Below, piece after piece: positions 1 through 4,618 of a DNA stretch of 5,255 bases. How positions within the stretch are numbered: position 1 is the first letter of the stretch; each line of letters opens with the position of its first letter. The position numbers were made by a program, and so were the translations under genes. Source of the DNA: JAULUH01 sp032111745 (GTDB taxonomy: Bacteria; Chloroflexota; Anaerolineae; JAAEKA01); the NCBI GenBank assembly GCA_032111745.1, contig JAULUH010000545.1:1-5255 (forward strand), read 5' to 3'. The notes below the pieces were generated by a model. It made no database searches, was not told where the DNA came from, and saw only the letters and a list, made by a program, of their open reading frames with translations.

Positions 1-152
1 CGGTTTGCGGGCCCAGAACAGCTACACCAGCTGGGTCCAACACCTGGCCGGCCGTGGAGATGCGGGCCACACGCACGGCGCCGTTGGTGCCCCAGGTTAC
101 CTTCCAGTTGATGCCGTCCCAGGCCGCAGCGATGGTGTCATACGATCCATTG
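1..152 (-). pseudogene. Fragment of a repeat (propeller-like) protein, cut by an IS
   Basis: Read on the minus strand, this stretch encodes residues including YDTIAAAWDGINWKVTW, then GAVRVARISTAGQVLDPAG. The pattern is a Trp-Asp-Gly turn, a strand ending in a Trp, and an 'ARIS..G.VLDP.G' strand. It is typical of tandem repeats in large secreted bacterial proteins with propeller-like folds. No start or stop is present: the gene leaves the window at base 1 and meets the IS terminal repeat at 153. The same frame stays open across the repeat up to 259, where a TAG (262-260) closes it, so the exact boundary of host sequence cannot be fixed by frame alone. Function is unknown. The family assignment is inferred from one repeat unit. 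Confidence 0.5.
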
Positions 153-167
153 GAGAGTGTTGCAGAA
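153..167 (+). repeat. Left terminal inverted repeat of the IS1182-like element
   Basis: GAGAGTGTTGCAGAA is the exact reverse complement of 2154-2168. Similarity stops abruptly on the outer side and fades just inside, so it marks the element's left end. Confidence 0.85.
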
Positions 168-265
168 TTCGATGACAGCGGCGTGACGAGAGAGGTTTGC
201 AGATAGCCCTGCTTTGTGGGATGATTGGTTTGCGGACCATCAAGCCACAAGAGCAAGGGCTATCC

Positions 266-1942
266 ATGAACATTATACCACCAATCGTCCTCTCTGTCGT
301 CACAGCCCATCTGAAGTCGCTGCTGTACTGGTTCAGCGACGAGATGTACCATCGCCTGCTGTCTCGGGAGCCGAACCATTTCTTGATCCAGTTGCACGAA
401 CACCTGGACTGTAAGCCGCTGGAGGTGGCTTGCGCCGACCATCATCACAGCAGCGGGCCGGGCGCACCGCCGACCCACCCGGTTTCTCGCCTGGTACGAG
501 CGCTGCTGGTCAAGTATCTGCTCGATCTATCGCTGCGCCAGTTGGAAGAGACCATCCGCTGGAATCTGCTGGTCAAATGGTTCGTGGGCTATGCGGTATT
601 CGAGGCGGGCCCAGACCATGCGACACTGGAGCGTTTCGAACAGTGGGTTTGTGAACAACAGACCCGAACTTTCTTCGATGAAGTCTTGGACCAGATCGAC
701 CAGGACTTCCCCGAGGAACGAAGCAAGGCCCAGATGGGCGATACCTATGCCATGCGAGCCAATGCGGCCACAGAAAGCCTGATCCGTTTGATCCGCCATA
801 CGTGTCAGCGCCTCTTGGCCACGCTGGGCGATATCAATGCCGGCATTTTGGCCCAGATCGAGAGCCAACTGGATCGAGCCGCCCTCTTTGGTGCAGCCGA
901 TGAAGCCAAGGAACACCGCCTGGATCAAGCACAACGCCGGCAGCGGCTGCAAACCACGGTCATCGCTGCGCTACAGTGTCAGATGTCGATCCGAGCCTGG
1001 CTAGCAGCTCCTTCCGATCTTTCCGACGGGGATCGCCAAGCCGTGGCGGGTTGGCTTGACATCCTGGACAAGATCCTGGCTGATGAGCTTGACATCACCC
1101 GTACCGAGGCAGGCCAGATCGCCGCAGTCCAGGAGCTGCCCAAGGGCAAGAAGGGCAGCTATCGCATTGTCAGCGCCACTGACCCGGACGCCACCTATCG
1201 GGTCCACGGCGAAAAGATCGACTTCGGCTACAACGTCAACGTGGCAGCCACCGACACCTTCATTCGAGAGATCCAGGCCGACACCGGCTGTCAACCGGAT
1301 GCCACAGCCATTCCCGATCTACTGACAGCCCAGCGAGAACATCACAACCTGACCCCCAGCAAATTCATCTATGACAAGGCGGCCGGCACCGGCAAGTGGC
1401 ACACTGAAGTCGCCAAGGCTACAGACCAACAGACGCAATTGGTGGCGCCGCTGGTGGCCTATGATCAGCGTAGCAAACGTTTCGGCCCTGATGACTTCAC
1501 CCTGTCACCTGACGGCCAATCCCTGACCTGCCCGAACAGCCAAACCAGCACTACCGCCTATCGCTCGCAGCGTGGCCAAGGTTGGGTCTTTCGCTTCTTT
1601 CCCGACCAGTGTGCCGATTGTCCCTTGATCAAGCCATGCCGCAGCGCTCAGACCCAGCCAGCTCGCATGCGCCAGGTCTTCATCAGCGACCACCGCTCGA
1701 TGCTGGCCAGTGCCCGCACCTACGCCCAGACTCCGGCCTTCCTGGAGGATCTGAAGCTGCGGGCCATCATCGAGCGCATCATCGCCAACCTGGTCCGCTA
1801 CCATGGCGCTCGCTACGCCCGTCGCCGTGGCCGACCCAAGTGTGACTACCAGGCCAGGATGAACGCCATGGCCTTCAACATCCGCCAGTGGCTGCGCCAG
1901 CTGGAACGCCGCCGAGGCCTTACCGCAGGCTGCCGGGCCTGA
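266..1942 (+). CDS. IS1182-like DDE transposase
   Basis: This is a cut-and-paste type transposase of about 558 aa that would bind the 15-bp ends and catalyse strand cleavage and transfer. I chose ATG 266 because AAGGG (255-259) sits six bases upstream. An in-frame TTG at 197 would give 581 aa but lacks a spaced ribosome site. Numbering from the TTG, residues 90-150 match the DUF772-like region (SRLVRALLVKYLLDLSLRQL, then the ATLERFEQW motif). The likely catalytic residues are Asp182 in GDTYAMRAN, Asp393 in IYDKAAGTGK, and Glu526 in IIERIIANLVRYHGARYARR. Cys445, Cys472, Cys475 and Cys481 form a probable metal-binding knuckle between the second Asp and the Glu, as in IS1182 relatives. The frame is uninterrupted, so the gene may be active. 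The exact IS family is less sure than the transposase call. Confidence 0.9.
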   Translation: MNIIPPIVLSVVTAHLKSLLYWFSDEMYHRLLSREPNHFLIQLHEHLDCKPLEVACADHHHSSGPGAPPTHPVSRLVRALLVKYLLDLSLRQLEETIRWNLLVKWFVGYAVFEAGPDHATLERFEQWVCEQQTRTFFDEVLDQIDQDFPEERSKAQMGDTYAMRANAATESLIRLIRHTCQRLLATLGDINAGILAQIESQLDRAALFGAADEAKEHRLDQAQRRQRLQTTVIAALQCQMSIRAWLAAPSDLSDGDRQAVAGWLDILDKILADELDITRTEAGQIAAVQELPKGKKGSYRIVSATDPDATYRVHGEKIDFGYNVNVAATDTFIREIQADTGCQPDATAIPDLLTAQREHHNLTPSKFIYDKAAGTGKWHTEVAKATDQQTQLVAPLVAYDQRSKRFGPDDFTLSPDGQSLTCPNSQTSTTAYRSQRGQGWVFRFFPDQCADCPLIKPCRSAQTQPARMRQVFISDHRSMLASARTYAQTPAFLEDLKLRAIIERIIANLVRYHGARYARRRGRPKCDYQARMNAMAFNIRQWLRQLERRRGLTAGCRA

Positions 1943-2153
1943 ACCCAGGGCGGAGTCTGCTTGGCGGCTGTCGCAAACCGGGATCAAGAGCCTCTGAGGC
2001 GAGCAGGTTGGCGCCATTGAGCCCTAGCAACCGCCGCAGGGCCGAGGCTGATCCTGCTGTGCACCTGTCGGCCATCATGGGCCAGGCGGTCGGTTGCCAC
2101 AAGTTATCATAACGACTAGATTCTCAAGATCTGGAAGTTGACGATAAACCTAT
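1943..2153. other. Non-coding right-end segment of the IS1182-like element
   Basis: The 211 bases between the transposase stop and the right inverted repeat show no supported gene. They include a short palindrome, GCCTCTGAGGC, near 1990-2000, with no T-run after it. The last 60 bases are clearly more A/T-rich than the rest of the element, as is common near IS ends. Confidence 0.5.
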
Positions 2154-2168
2154 TTCTGCAACACTCTC
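2154..2168 (-). repeat. Right terminal inverted repeat of the IS1182-like element
   Basis: TTCTGCAACACTCTC is the exact reverse complement of 153-167. It is followed after ten bases by the TA target dinucleotide of the neighbouring IS630 element. Confidence 0.85.
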
Positions 2169-2177
2169 TAACAGGCC

Positions 2178-2204
2178 CTAGTAGAGATCGGCTGAGTTGC
2201 GGCC
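2178..2204 (+). repeat. Left inverted repeat of the IS630 element, with TA target
   Basis: CTAGTAGAGATCGGCTGAGT aligns with the reverse complement of the right end (3525 inward) at about two thirds of positions. The shared core is CTAGTA, three or four mismatched bases, then TCGGC, then scattered matches. Confidence 0.65.
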
Positions 2205-2220
2205 CAGGTATAGCCTGCTG

Positions 2221-2249
2221 TTGACGGCGAAGGCACATCTGAGTAAGAT
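2221..2249 (+). promoter_or_regulatory. Promoter of the IS630 transposase, with overlapping inverted repeat
   Basis: A -35 box TTGACG (2221-2226) and a -10 box TAAGAT (2244-2249) are separated by 17 bases, a good match to a sigma-70-type promoter. Transcription would start near 2256, about 26 bases before the ATG. CACATCT (2234-2240) and AGATGTG (2246-2252) form a 7-bp inverted repeat overlapping the -10 box. It could act as an operator, but that is inference. Confidence 0.55.
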
Positions 2250-2266
2250 GTGATCATCTCGCTGCC

Positions 2267-2274
2267 AGAGGAGG
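2267..2274 (+). promoter_or_regulatory. Strong ribosome binding site of the IS630 transposase
   Basis: AGAGGAGG lies seven bases before ATG 2282. It is a near-ideal Shine-Dalgarno sequence and fixes that start. Confidence 0.75.
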
Positions 2275-2281
2275 CTACAAG

Positions 2282-2794
2282 ATGAAAGGTCCCAAGCCGC
2301 CGGCGATCAGCCTGAGTGAAGCTGAGCGCCAGGGGCTCGAGAAGCTGGCCAAGGCTCATAGCACAGAACAACAGATTGCGCTGCGGGCTCGCGTGATCTT
2401 GGCGGCCAGCCGAGGTCTGAACAATGCCCAGGTGGCTCGGGAGCTGGACGTGAGCATCGATATGGTGCAGAAGTGGCGGGAGCGTTGGCTGGTCTTACAA
2501 CCGCTGCCGCTGAGTGAGCTGACGATCGCAGAACGTCTGCGAGATCTGCCTCGAGCGGGCAAGCCATCTGGGATCACGGCTGATCAGATGTGCCAGATCA
2601 TTGCGCTGGCTTGCGAGAAGCCGGAGCAATCGGAGCGTCCGATCAGCCAATGGACAGGCCGGGAGATAGCCGACGAGATCATGAAACGCGGCATCGTGGA
2701 GCAGATATCGCCCCGCCACGCCTCGAGGCTTTTAAAAAGAGCGGGATCTCAAGCCGCACCTGATCCGCTACTGGCTCACGCCCGAGCCGGATGA
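2282..2794 (+). CDS. IS630 transposase, N-terminal (DNA-binding) part, frameshifted
   Basis: This half would recognise the element's ends. Residues 11-70 resemble an IS630 helix-turn-helix: a 'LSEAER..LEKLAKAHST' helix, then ARVILAASRGLNNAQVAREL and DVSIDMVQKWRERW. A second winged-helix-like segment follows around residues 98-152 and ends RHASRLLKRA. True homology stops at about residue 154 (GCG 2741-2743). The remaining residues to the TGA (2792-2794) are out of frame. Removing one G from the GGG at 2743-2745 restores KRADLKPH, a motif usual at this point in the family, and continues into the catalytic half. The joined protein would be 403 aa. The break could be a real inactivating insertion, recoding, or a sequence error. 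Confidence 0.8.
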   Translation: MKGPKPPAISLSEAERQGLEKLAKAHSTEQQIALRARVILAASRGLNNAQVARELDVSIDMVQKWRERWLVLQPLPLSELTIAERLRDLPRAGKPSGITADQMCQIIALACEKPEQSERPISQWTGREIADEIMKRGIVEQISPRHASRLLKRAGSQAAPDPLLAHARAG

Positions 2795-3494
2795 GCAGTT
2801 CGATGAGAAGATCGCAGACATCAACGAGTTGTATCGCCAAGCACCCGACCTGGCGGCGCAGGGCGAACGGGTGCTCTCAACCGACGAGTTGACCGGTGTA
2901 CAGGCCCTGGAGCGCAAACATCCTGGCCTACCCTTAGCACCCGGCAAGGTCGAACGCCGGGAGTACGAGTACGAGCGACACGGCACCTTGTGCTTCATCA
3001 TCAATTTCGATGTGGCGACCGGTCAGGTGGACTCGCCTTCCTGCGGACCCACTCGCACCGAAGAAGACTTCGCTGCTCACATCCAGCGTACGGTCGAAGC
3101 TGACCCAGCGACCAGGAAGTGGCACTTTGTGGTCGACAACCTCAACATCCATCAGTCAGAGGCACTGGTGCGATACGTGGCACAGGAATCGGACGTGGCT
3201 ATCGACTTGGGTGTCAAGGGCAAGAGTGGCATCTTGCAGTCTATGGCGACCCGGGCCAGTTTCTTGAACGATCCGTCACACCGCATCGTCTTCCACTACA
3301 CGCCCAAGCACGCCTCTTGGATGAACCAGATCGAGATCTGGCTCAGCATCCTGGTGCGCAAACTGCTCAAGCGAGGCAACTTCACTTCCGTTGCTGATTT
3401 GAAGGCCAAGGTCCTGGCCTTTGTCGAATACTTCAACCGCACCATGGCCAAACCCTTCAAGTGGACCTACAAAGGCAAGGCCCTGACAGCCTAA
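2745..3494 (+). CDS. IS630 transposase, C-terminal catalytic DDE part
   Basis: This frame (+1 to the upstream half) begins DLKPHLIRYWLTPEPDEQFD and ends with stop TAA at 3492-3494. It carries the DDE_3-type catalytic domain. In the joined 403-aa numbering the likely metal-binding residues are Asp201 in VLSTDELTGVQALER, Asp285 in HFVVDNLNIHQSE, and Glu351 in HASWMNQIEIWLSIL. All three motifs are intact, so damage seems limited to the frame break. This frame has a TAA at 2733-2735, so any shift from the N-terminal frame must occur downstream of it. An internal TTG at 2829 could start a 221-aa product, but it has no obvious ribosome site and would lack DNA-binding domains. Confidence 0.8.
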   Translation, partial: DLKPHLIRYWLTPEPDEQFDEKIADINELYRQAPDLAAQGERVLSTDELTGVQALERKHPGLPLAPGKVERREYEYERHGTLCFIINFDVATGQVDSPSCGPTRTEEDFAAHIQRTVEADPATRKWHFVVDNLNIHQSEALVRYVAQESDVAIDLGVKGKSGILQSMATRASFLNDPSHRIVFHYTPKHASWMNQIEIWLSILVRKLLKRGNFTSVADLKAKVLAFVEYFNRTMAKPFKWTYKGKALTA

Positions 3495-3500
3495 CCAGAG

Positions 3501-3525
3501 GCGAAATTGCGCCGAGGTGTACTAG
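3501..3525 (-). repeat. Right inverted repeat of the IS630 element, with TA target
   Basis: GCCGAGGTGTACTAG (3511-3525) is the partner of 2178-2192. The TA at 3523-3524 is the second copy of the target dinucleotide. It ends only 17 bases after the transposase stop codon region. Confidence 0.65.
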
Positions 3526-3544
3526 CCGATTGCGTGTATCCCAA

Positions 3545-3554
3545 NNNNNNNNNN
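3545..3554. other. Assembly gap of 10 N
   Basis: Ten consecutive N are probably a nominal-size scaffold gap, 20 bases beyond the IS630 end. Assemblies often break at repeated elements. Physical linkage of the two sides is therefore less certain than elsewhere in the window. Confidence 0.95.
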
Positions 3555-3735
3555 TGAGAAGAACGGGTGTATTGAGAGTACCCCTGCCCACAGGGCTCCT
3601 GCAGCTTGGGTATATGCCTGGTGCCAGGGATTGACGTCGCTGACACTGCGAGTTTACGCAGGATCGCGTCGGGATGCATTTCGGAGATCTCCCCACCGGC
3701 TCGCTAGAAGGATAGGCATAGTCAAGAATAGAAAG
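3555..3735. other. Gene-free segment with small hairpins, unrecognised
   Basis: I find no supported gene here. One plus-strand frame is open from 3556 to 3816, and a minus-strand frame is also open, but neither resembles a known protein or has a ribosome site. Two compact inverted repeats are visible: CCCTG/CAGGG around a four-base loop (3582-3595) and CCTGG/CCAGG around TG (3617-3628). The segment could be a remnant of another mobile element, or an intergenic repeat copied elsewhere in the genome. Confidence 0.4.
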
Positions 3736-3761
3736 AAGCCCTGGGATTATTCCTGGGGCTT
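3736..3761 (-). terminator. Probable terminator of the vapBC locus
   Basis: AAGCCC (3736-3741) pairs with GGGCTT (3756-3761), extended by two inner G-C pairs around a six-base loop. On the minus strand the stem has two C-A mismatches but is followed by CTTTCTATTCTT, a U-rich tail, 43 bases after the vapC stop. In plus-strand RNA the mismatches become G-U pairs and the stem is a continuous 10 bp, but no U-tail follows, so I assign it to the minus strand. Confidence 0.5.
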
Positions 3762-3803
3762 GGATCAATTGATGGGCAGCTATAGCACTTACGCATGCTT
3801 ACT

Positions 3804-4054
3804 CTATGCCTGCTGATTCCGTTGTTCACTTCGCTCTCGAAATGGATTCGATATTCGAAGGCTATCGTCGATCATGAGCCCATCCTGCATGTCCTCGGAG
3901 TATAGCGTGGACACCTCGGCATCAAGTGCGCTGGCAACGATCATACTGTCCCAGAAAGAGAGTGAATAGGACTCTCGAAGCTCCGATGCAGAAATAATGC
4001 GTACAGCCAGATGTTTGTGTCGATGAAACAATCAGGGCTGATATCATCGGCCAT
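3804..4054 (-). pseudogene. vapC: Broken vapC toxin (PIN domain), centre deleted and frameshifted
   Basis: VapC toxins are PIN-domain ribonucleases that cut RNA, often tRNA, and are held inactive by VapB. The start ATG (4054-4052) overlaps the end of vapB by 11 bases, which suggests coupled translation. The first 19 residues end CFIDTNIWLYA, the normal PIN start with the first catalytic Asp. After about 4000 the sequence jumps to another frame and reads ASELRESYSLSFWDSMIVAS, then LYSEDMQDG, and ISNPF near the C-terminus (stop TAG 3806-3804). Full-length relatives have about 130-140 residues, so about 75-80 central residues, including the conserved Glu region, are missing. The original frame ends after 37 aa at 3941. 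A nuclease from this gene is not expected. Confidence 0.75.
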
Positions 4055-4256
4055 AGATTTCTTCCCGAGTCAAAGGTTGAAATCCGCGAATAGGGATTGG
4101 GTTCTCGAGTAACTGGTCAATCAGATTGGTGACTGAACGTCTCTCCTCCTCTGCCAGCAAGATCACACGAACCCGATCTGCCAATTTGCGCCGGTATTCT
4201 TCAGGCACTTCAATCATGCCGTTGCGGATTGTTGTGTAGAACTCCACTGCGTGCAT
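4044..4256 (-). CDS. vapB: VapB-like antitoxin, intact
   Basis: A protein of 70 aa beginning MHAVEFYTTIRNGMIEVPEE and ending PLTREEIYGR. The 'VEF.T.I.NG.I.VPEEY...L..RV.VILL' pattern matches small antitoxins that precede this VapC family, in which an N-terminal AbrB/beta-rich part usually binds promoter DNA. The C-terminal tail (LLENPIPIRGFQPLTREEIY) is the part expected to block the toxin. I chose ATG 4256 because GGAG (4269-4266) lies nine bases upstream and homology begins there. The same frame runs up to an ATG at 4358, but that stretch covers the promoter. With its toxin broken, this antitoxin may persist as an orphan that could still bind its own promoter or neutralise related toxins. 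Confidence 0.8.
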   Translation of the reverse strand: MHAVEFYTTIRNGMIEVPEEYRRKLADRVRVILLAEEERRSVTNLIDQLLENPIPIRGFQPLTREEIYGR

Positions 4257-4308
4257 TGCGTATATCTCCAGTTGGGACACAAGGCGCCTCTGCTGCTTCC
4301 TCAAGTGT

Positions 4309-4337
4309 AGCATACCATTGACGTCGGCACCTGTCAA
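4309..4337 (-). promoter_or_regulatory. Promoter of vapBC
   Basis: On the minus strand a perfect -35 box TTGACA (4337-4332) is followed after 17 bases by TATGCT (4314-4309), matching the -10 consensus at four of six positions. Transcription would start near 4302, leaving a leader of about 45 bases before vapB. Such promoters are usually repressed by the VapB-VapC complex. I see no clear operator palindrome. Confidence 0.65.
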
Positions 4338-4376
4338 CAGGATATGTTCACTGGACACTTATTAGTCGAAGAGTAG

Positions 4377-4530
4377 CTGACGAGGGAGACGGAAGTCGAC
4401 GTCTATGGAAAGGTCCTCGTTTTGGAAGTGATCAAGCAAGTCCAGGCCGAGCTGGAAGAGGCTGAGATCGCAACGATCAGCACGGTGGATGATGGTGCGC
4501 CAGCCTTCGACATGGGCCTGAACACCGCGA
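4377..4530 (+). other. Open-frame fragment of an unrecognised protein
   Basis: After a TAG at 4374-4376 the plus frame reads LTRETEVDVYGKVLVLEVIK, then QVQAELEEAEIATISTVDDG and APAFDMGLN. The alternation of strand-like and acidic helix-like segments looks protein-like. No good start codon or ribosome site is visible, and I do not recognise the family. The frame formally runs to a TGA at 4629-4631, but from about 4531 the neighbouring frame encodes the hydrolase, so that part is a shadow. It may be the C-terminal remnant of another gene joined to the hydrolase by deletion or rearrangement. Treat it as uncertain. Confidence 0.3.
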
Positions 4531-4613
4531 TCCACCTACCGCAGCGAGATCAGCCGGCCCCAAGATATGGTCCGGCAGCTCGATTTTGCCGAAGATCTCA
4601 CTGCCCCGGGGGG
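4522..4613 (+). pseudogene. Upstream piece of the alpha/beta hydrolase, in another frame
   Basis: This frame opens after a TGA at 4519-4521 and reads TYRSEISRPQDMVRQLDFAE, then DLTAPGG. In relatives this segment, with the 'RP.D..RQLDFAE.L....GG' pattern, lies directly before the 'GLIDVEHVA' strand and the nucleophile elbow. It joins the downstream frame only if one G is dropped from the seven-G run at 4608-4614, giving APGGEMVGLID. The usual preceding region (oxyanion-hole HG motif and first strands, over 100 residues) is absent from this window, so the gene is 5'-truncated. Confidence 0.65.
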
Positions 4614-4618
4614 GAGAG

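Larger units (their letters stand above)
153..2168 (+). mobile_element. IS1182-like insertion sequence, about 2.0 kb
   Basis: The ends are a perfect 15-bp inverted repeat: GAGAGTGTTGCAGAA at 153-167 and its reverse complement TTCTGCAACACTCTC at 2154-2168. Between them lies a single large DDE transposase gene on the plus strand (266-1942). Short non-coding ends remain: 113 bases before the gene and 226 bases after it. The transposase architecture (DUF772-like N-terminus, long spacer, Cys cluster, C-terminal DDE_Tnp_1_6-like end) suggests the IS1182 family. No target-site duplication is visible: bases before 153 end CCATTG and bases after 2168 begin TAACAG. IS1182 relatives vary in whether they duplicate the target, so this is not decisive. 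Confidence 0.8.
2181..3522 (+). mobile_element. IS630-family insertion sequence
   Basis: The element spans about 1.34 kb and carries an IS630-type transposase split into two frames. The left end GTAGAGATCGGC (2181-2192) and the reverse complement of the right end, GTACACCTCGGC (3511-3522), form imperfect inverted repeats. Partial similarity continues inward for roughly ten more bases. Both ends are flanked by TA (2179-2180 and 3523-3524), as expected because IS630/Tc1-mariner elements target and duplicate TA. Even the next outer base matches in mirror fashion (C 2178, G 3525). Removing the element and one TA would leave TAACAGGCCCTAGCCGATTG as the original target. The element lies only ten bases outside the neighbouring IS1182-like right end. 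Confidence 0.8.

Noticed and set aside
197..265. TTG 197 as start of the IS1182-like transposase
   Set aside because: It has no spaced ribosome site, and the added residues are unlike transposase sequence. ATG 266 has AAGGG at proper distance.
1505..2017. Long minus-strand open frame of 170 codons over the transposase
   Set aside because: It lies antisense to a well-supported DDE transposase and resembles no protein; a shadow frame from high G+C codon use.
147..2174. Target-site duplication of the IS1182-like element
   Set aside because: Flanks CCATTG and TAACAG share no direct repeat beyond single bases.
2734..2763. Classical -1 programmed frameshift in the IS630 transposase at TTTTAAAAAG
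   Set aside because: A -1 shift there reaches a TGA at 2761-2763 after about nine codons. Only a +1 (or -2) change joins the catalytic frame.
153..3524. Composite transposon formed by two IS
   Set aside because: The two elements belong to different families with unrelated ends, and there is no cargo between them (ten bases).
4044..4358. Longer 104-aa antitoxin starting at 4358
   Set aside because: The extra 34 residues cover the TTGACA/TATGCT promoter and lack family similarity. A ribosome site and the homology both place the start at 4256.
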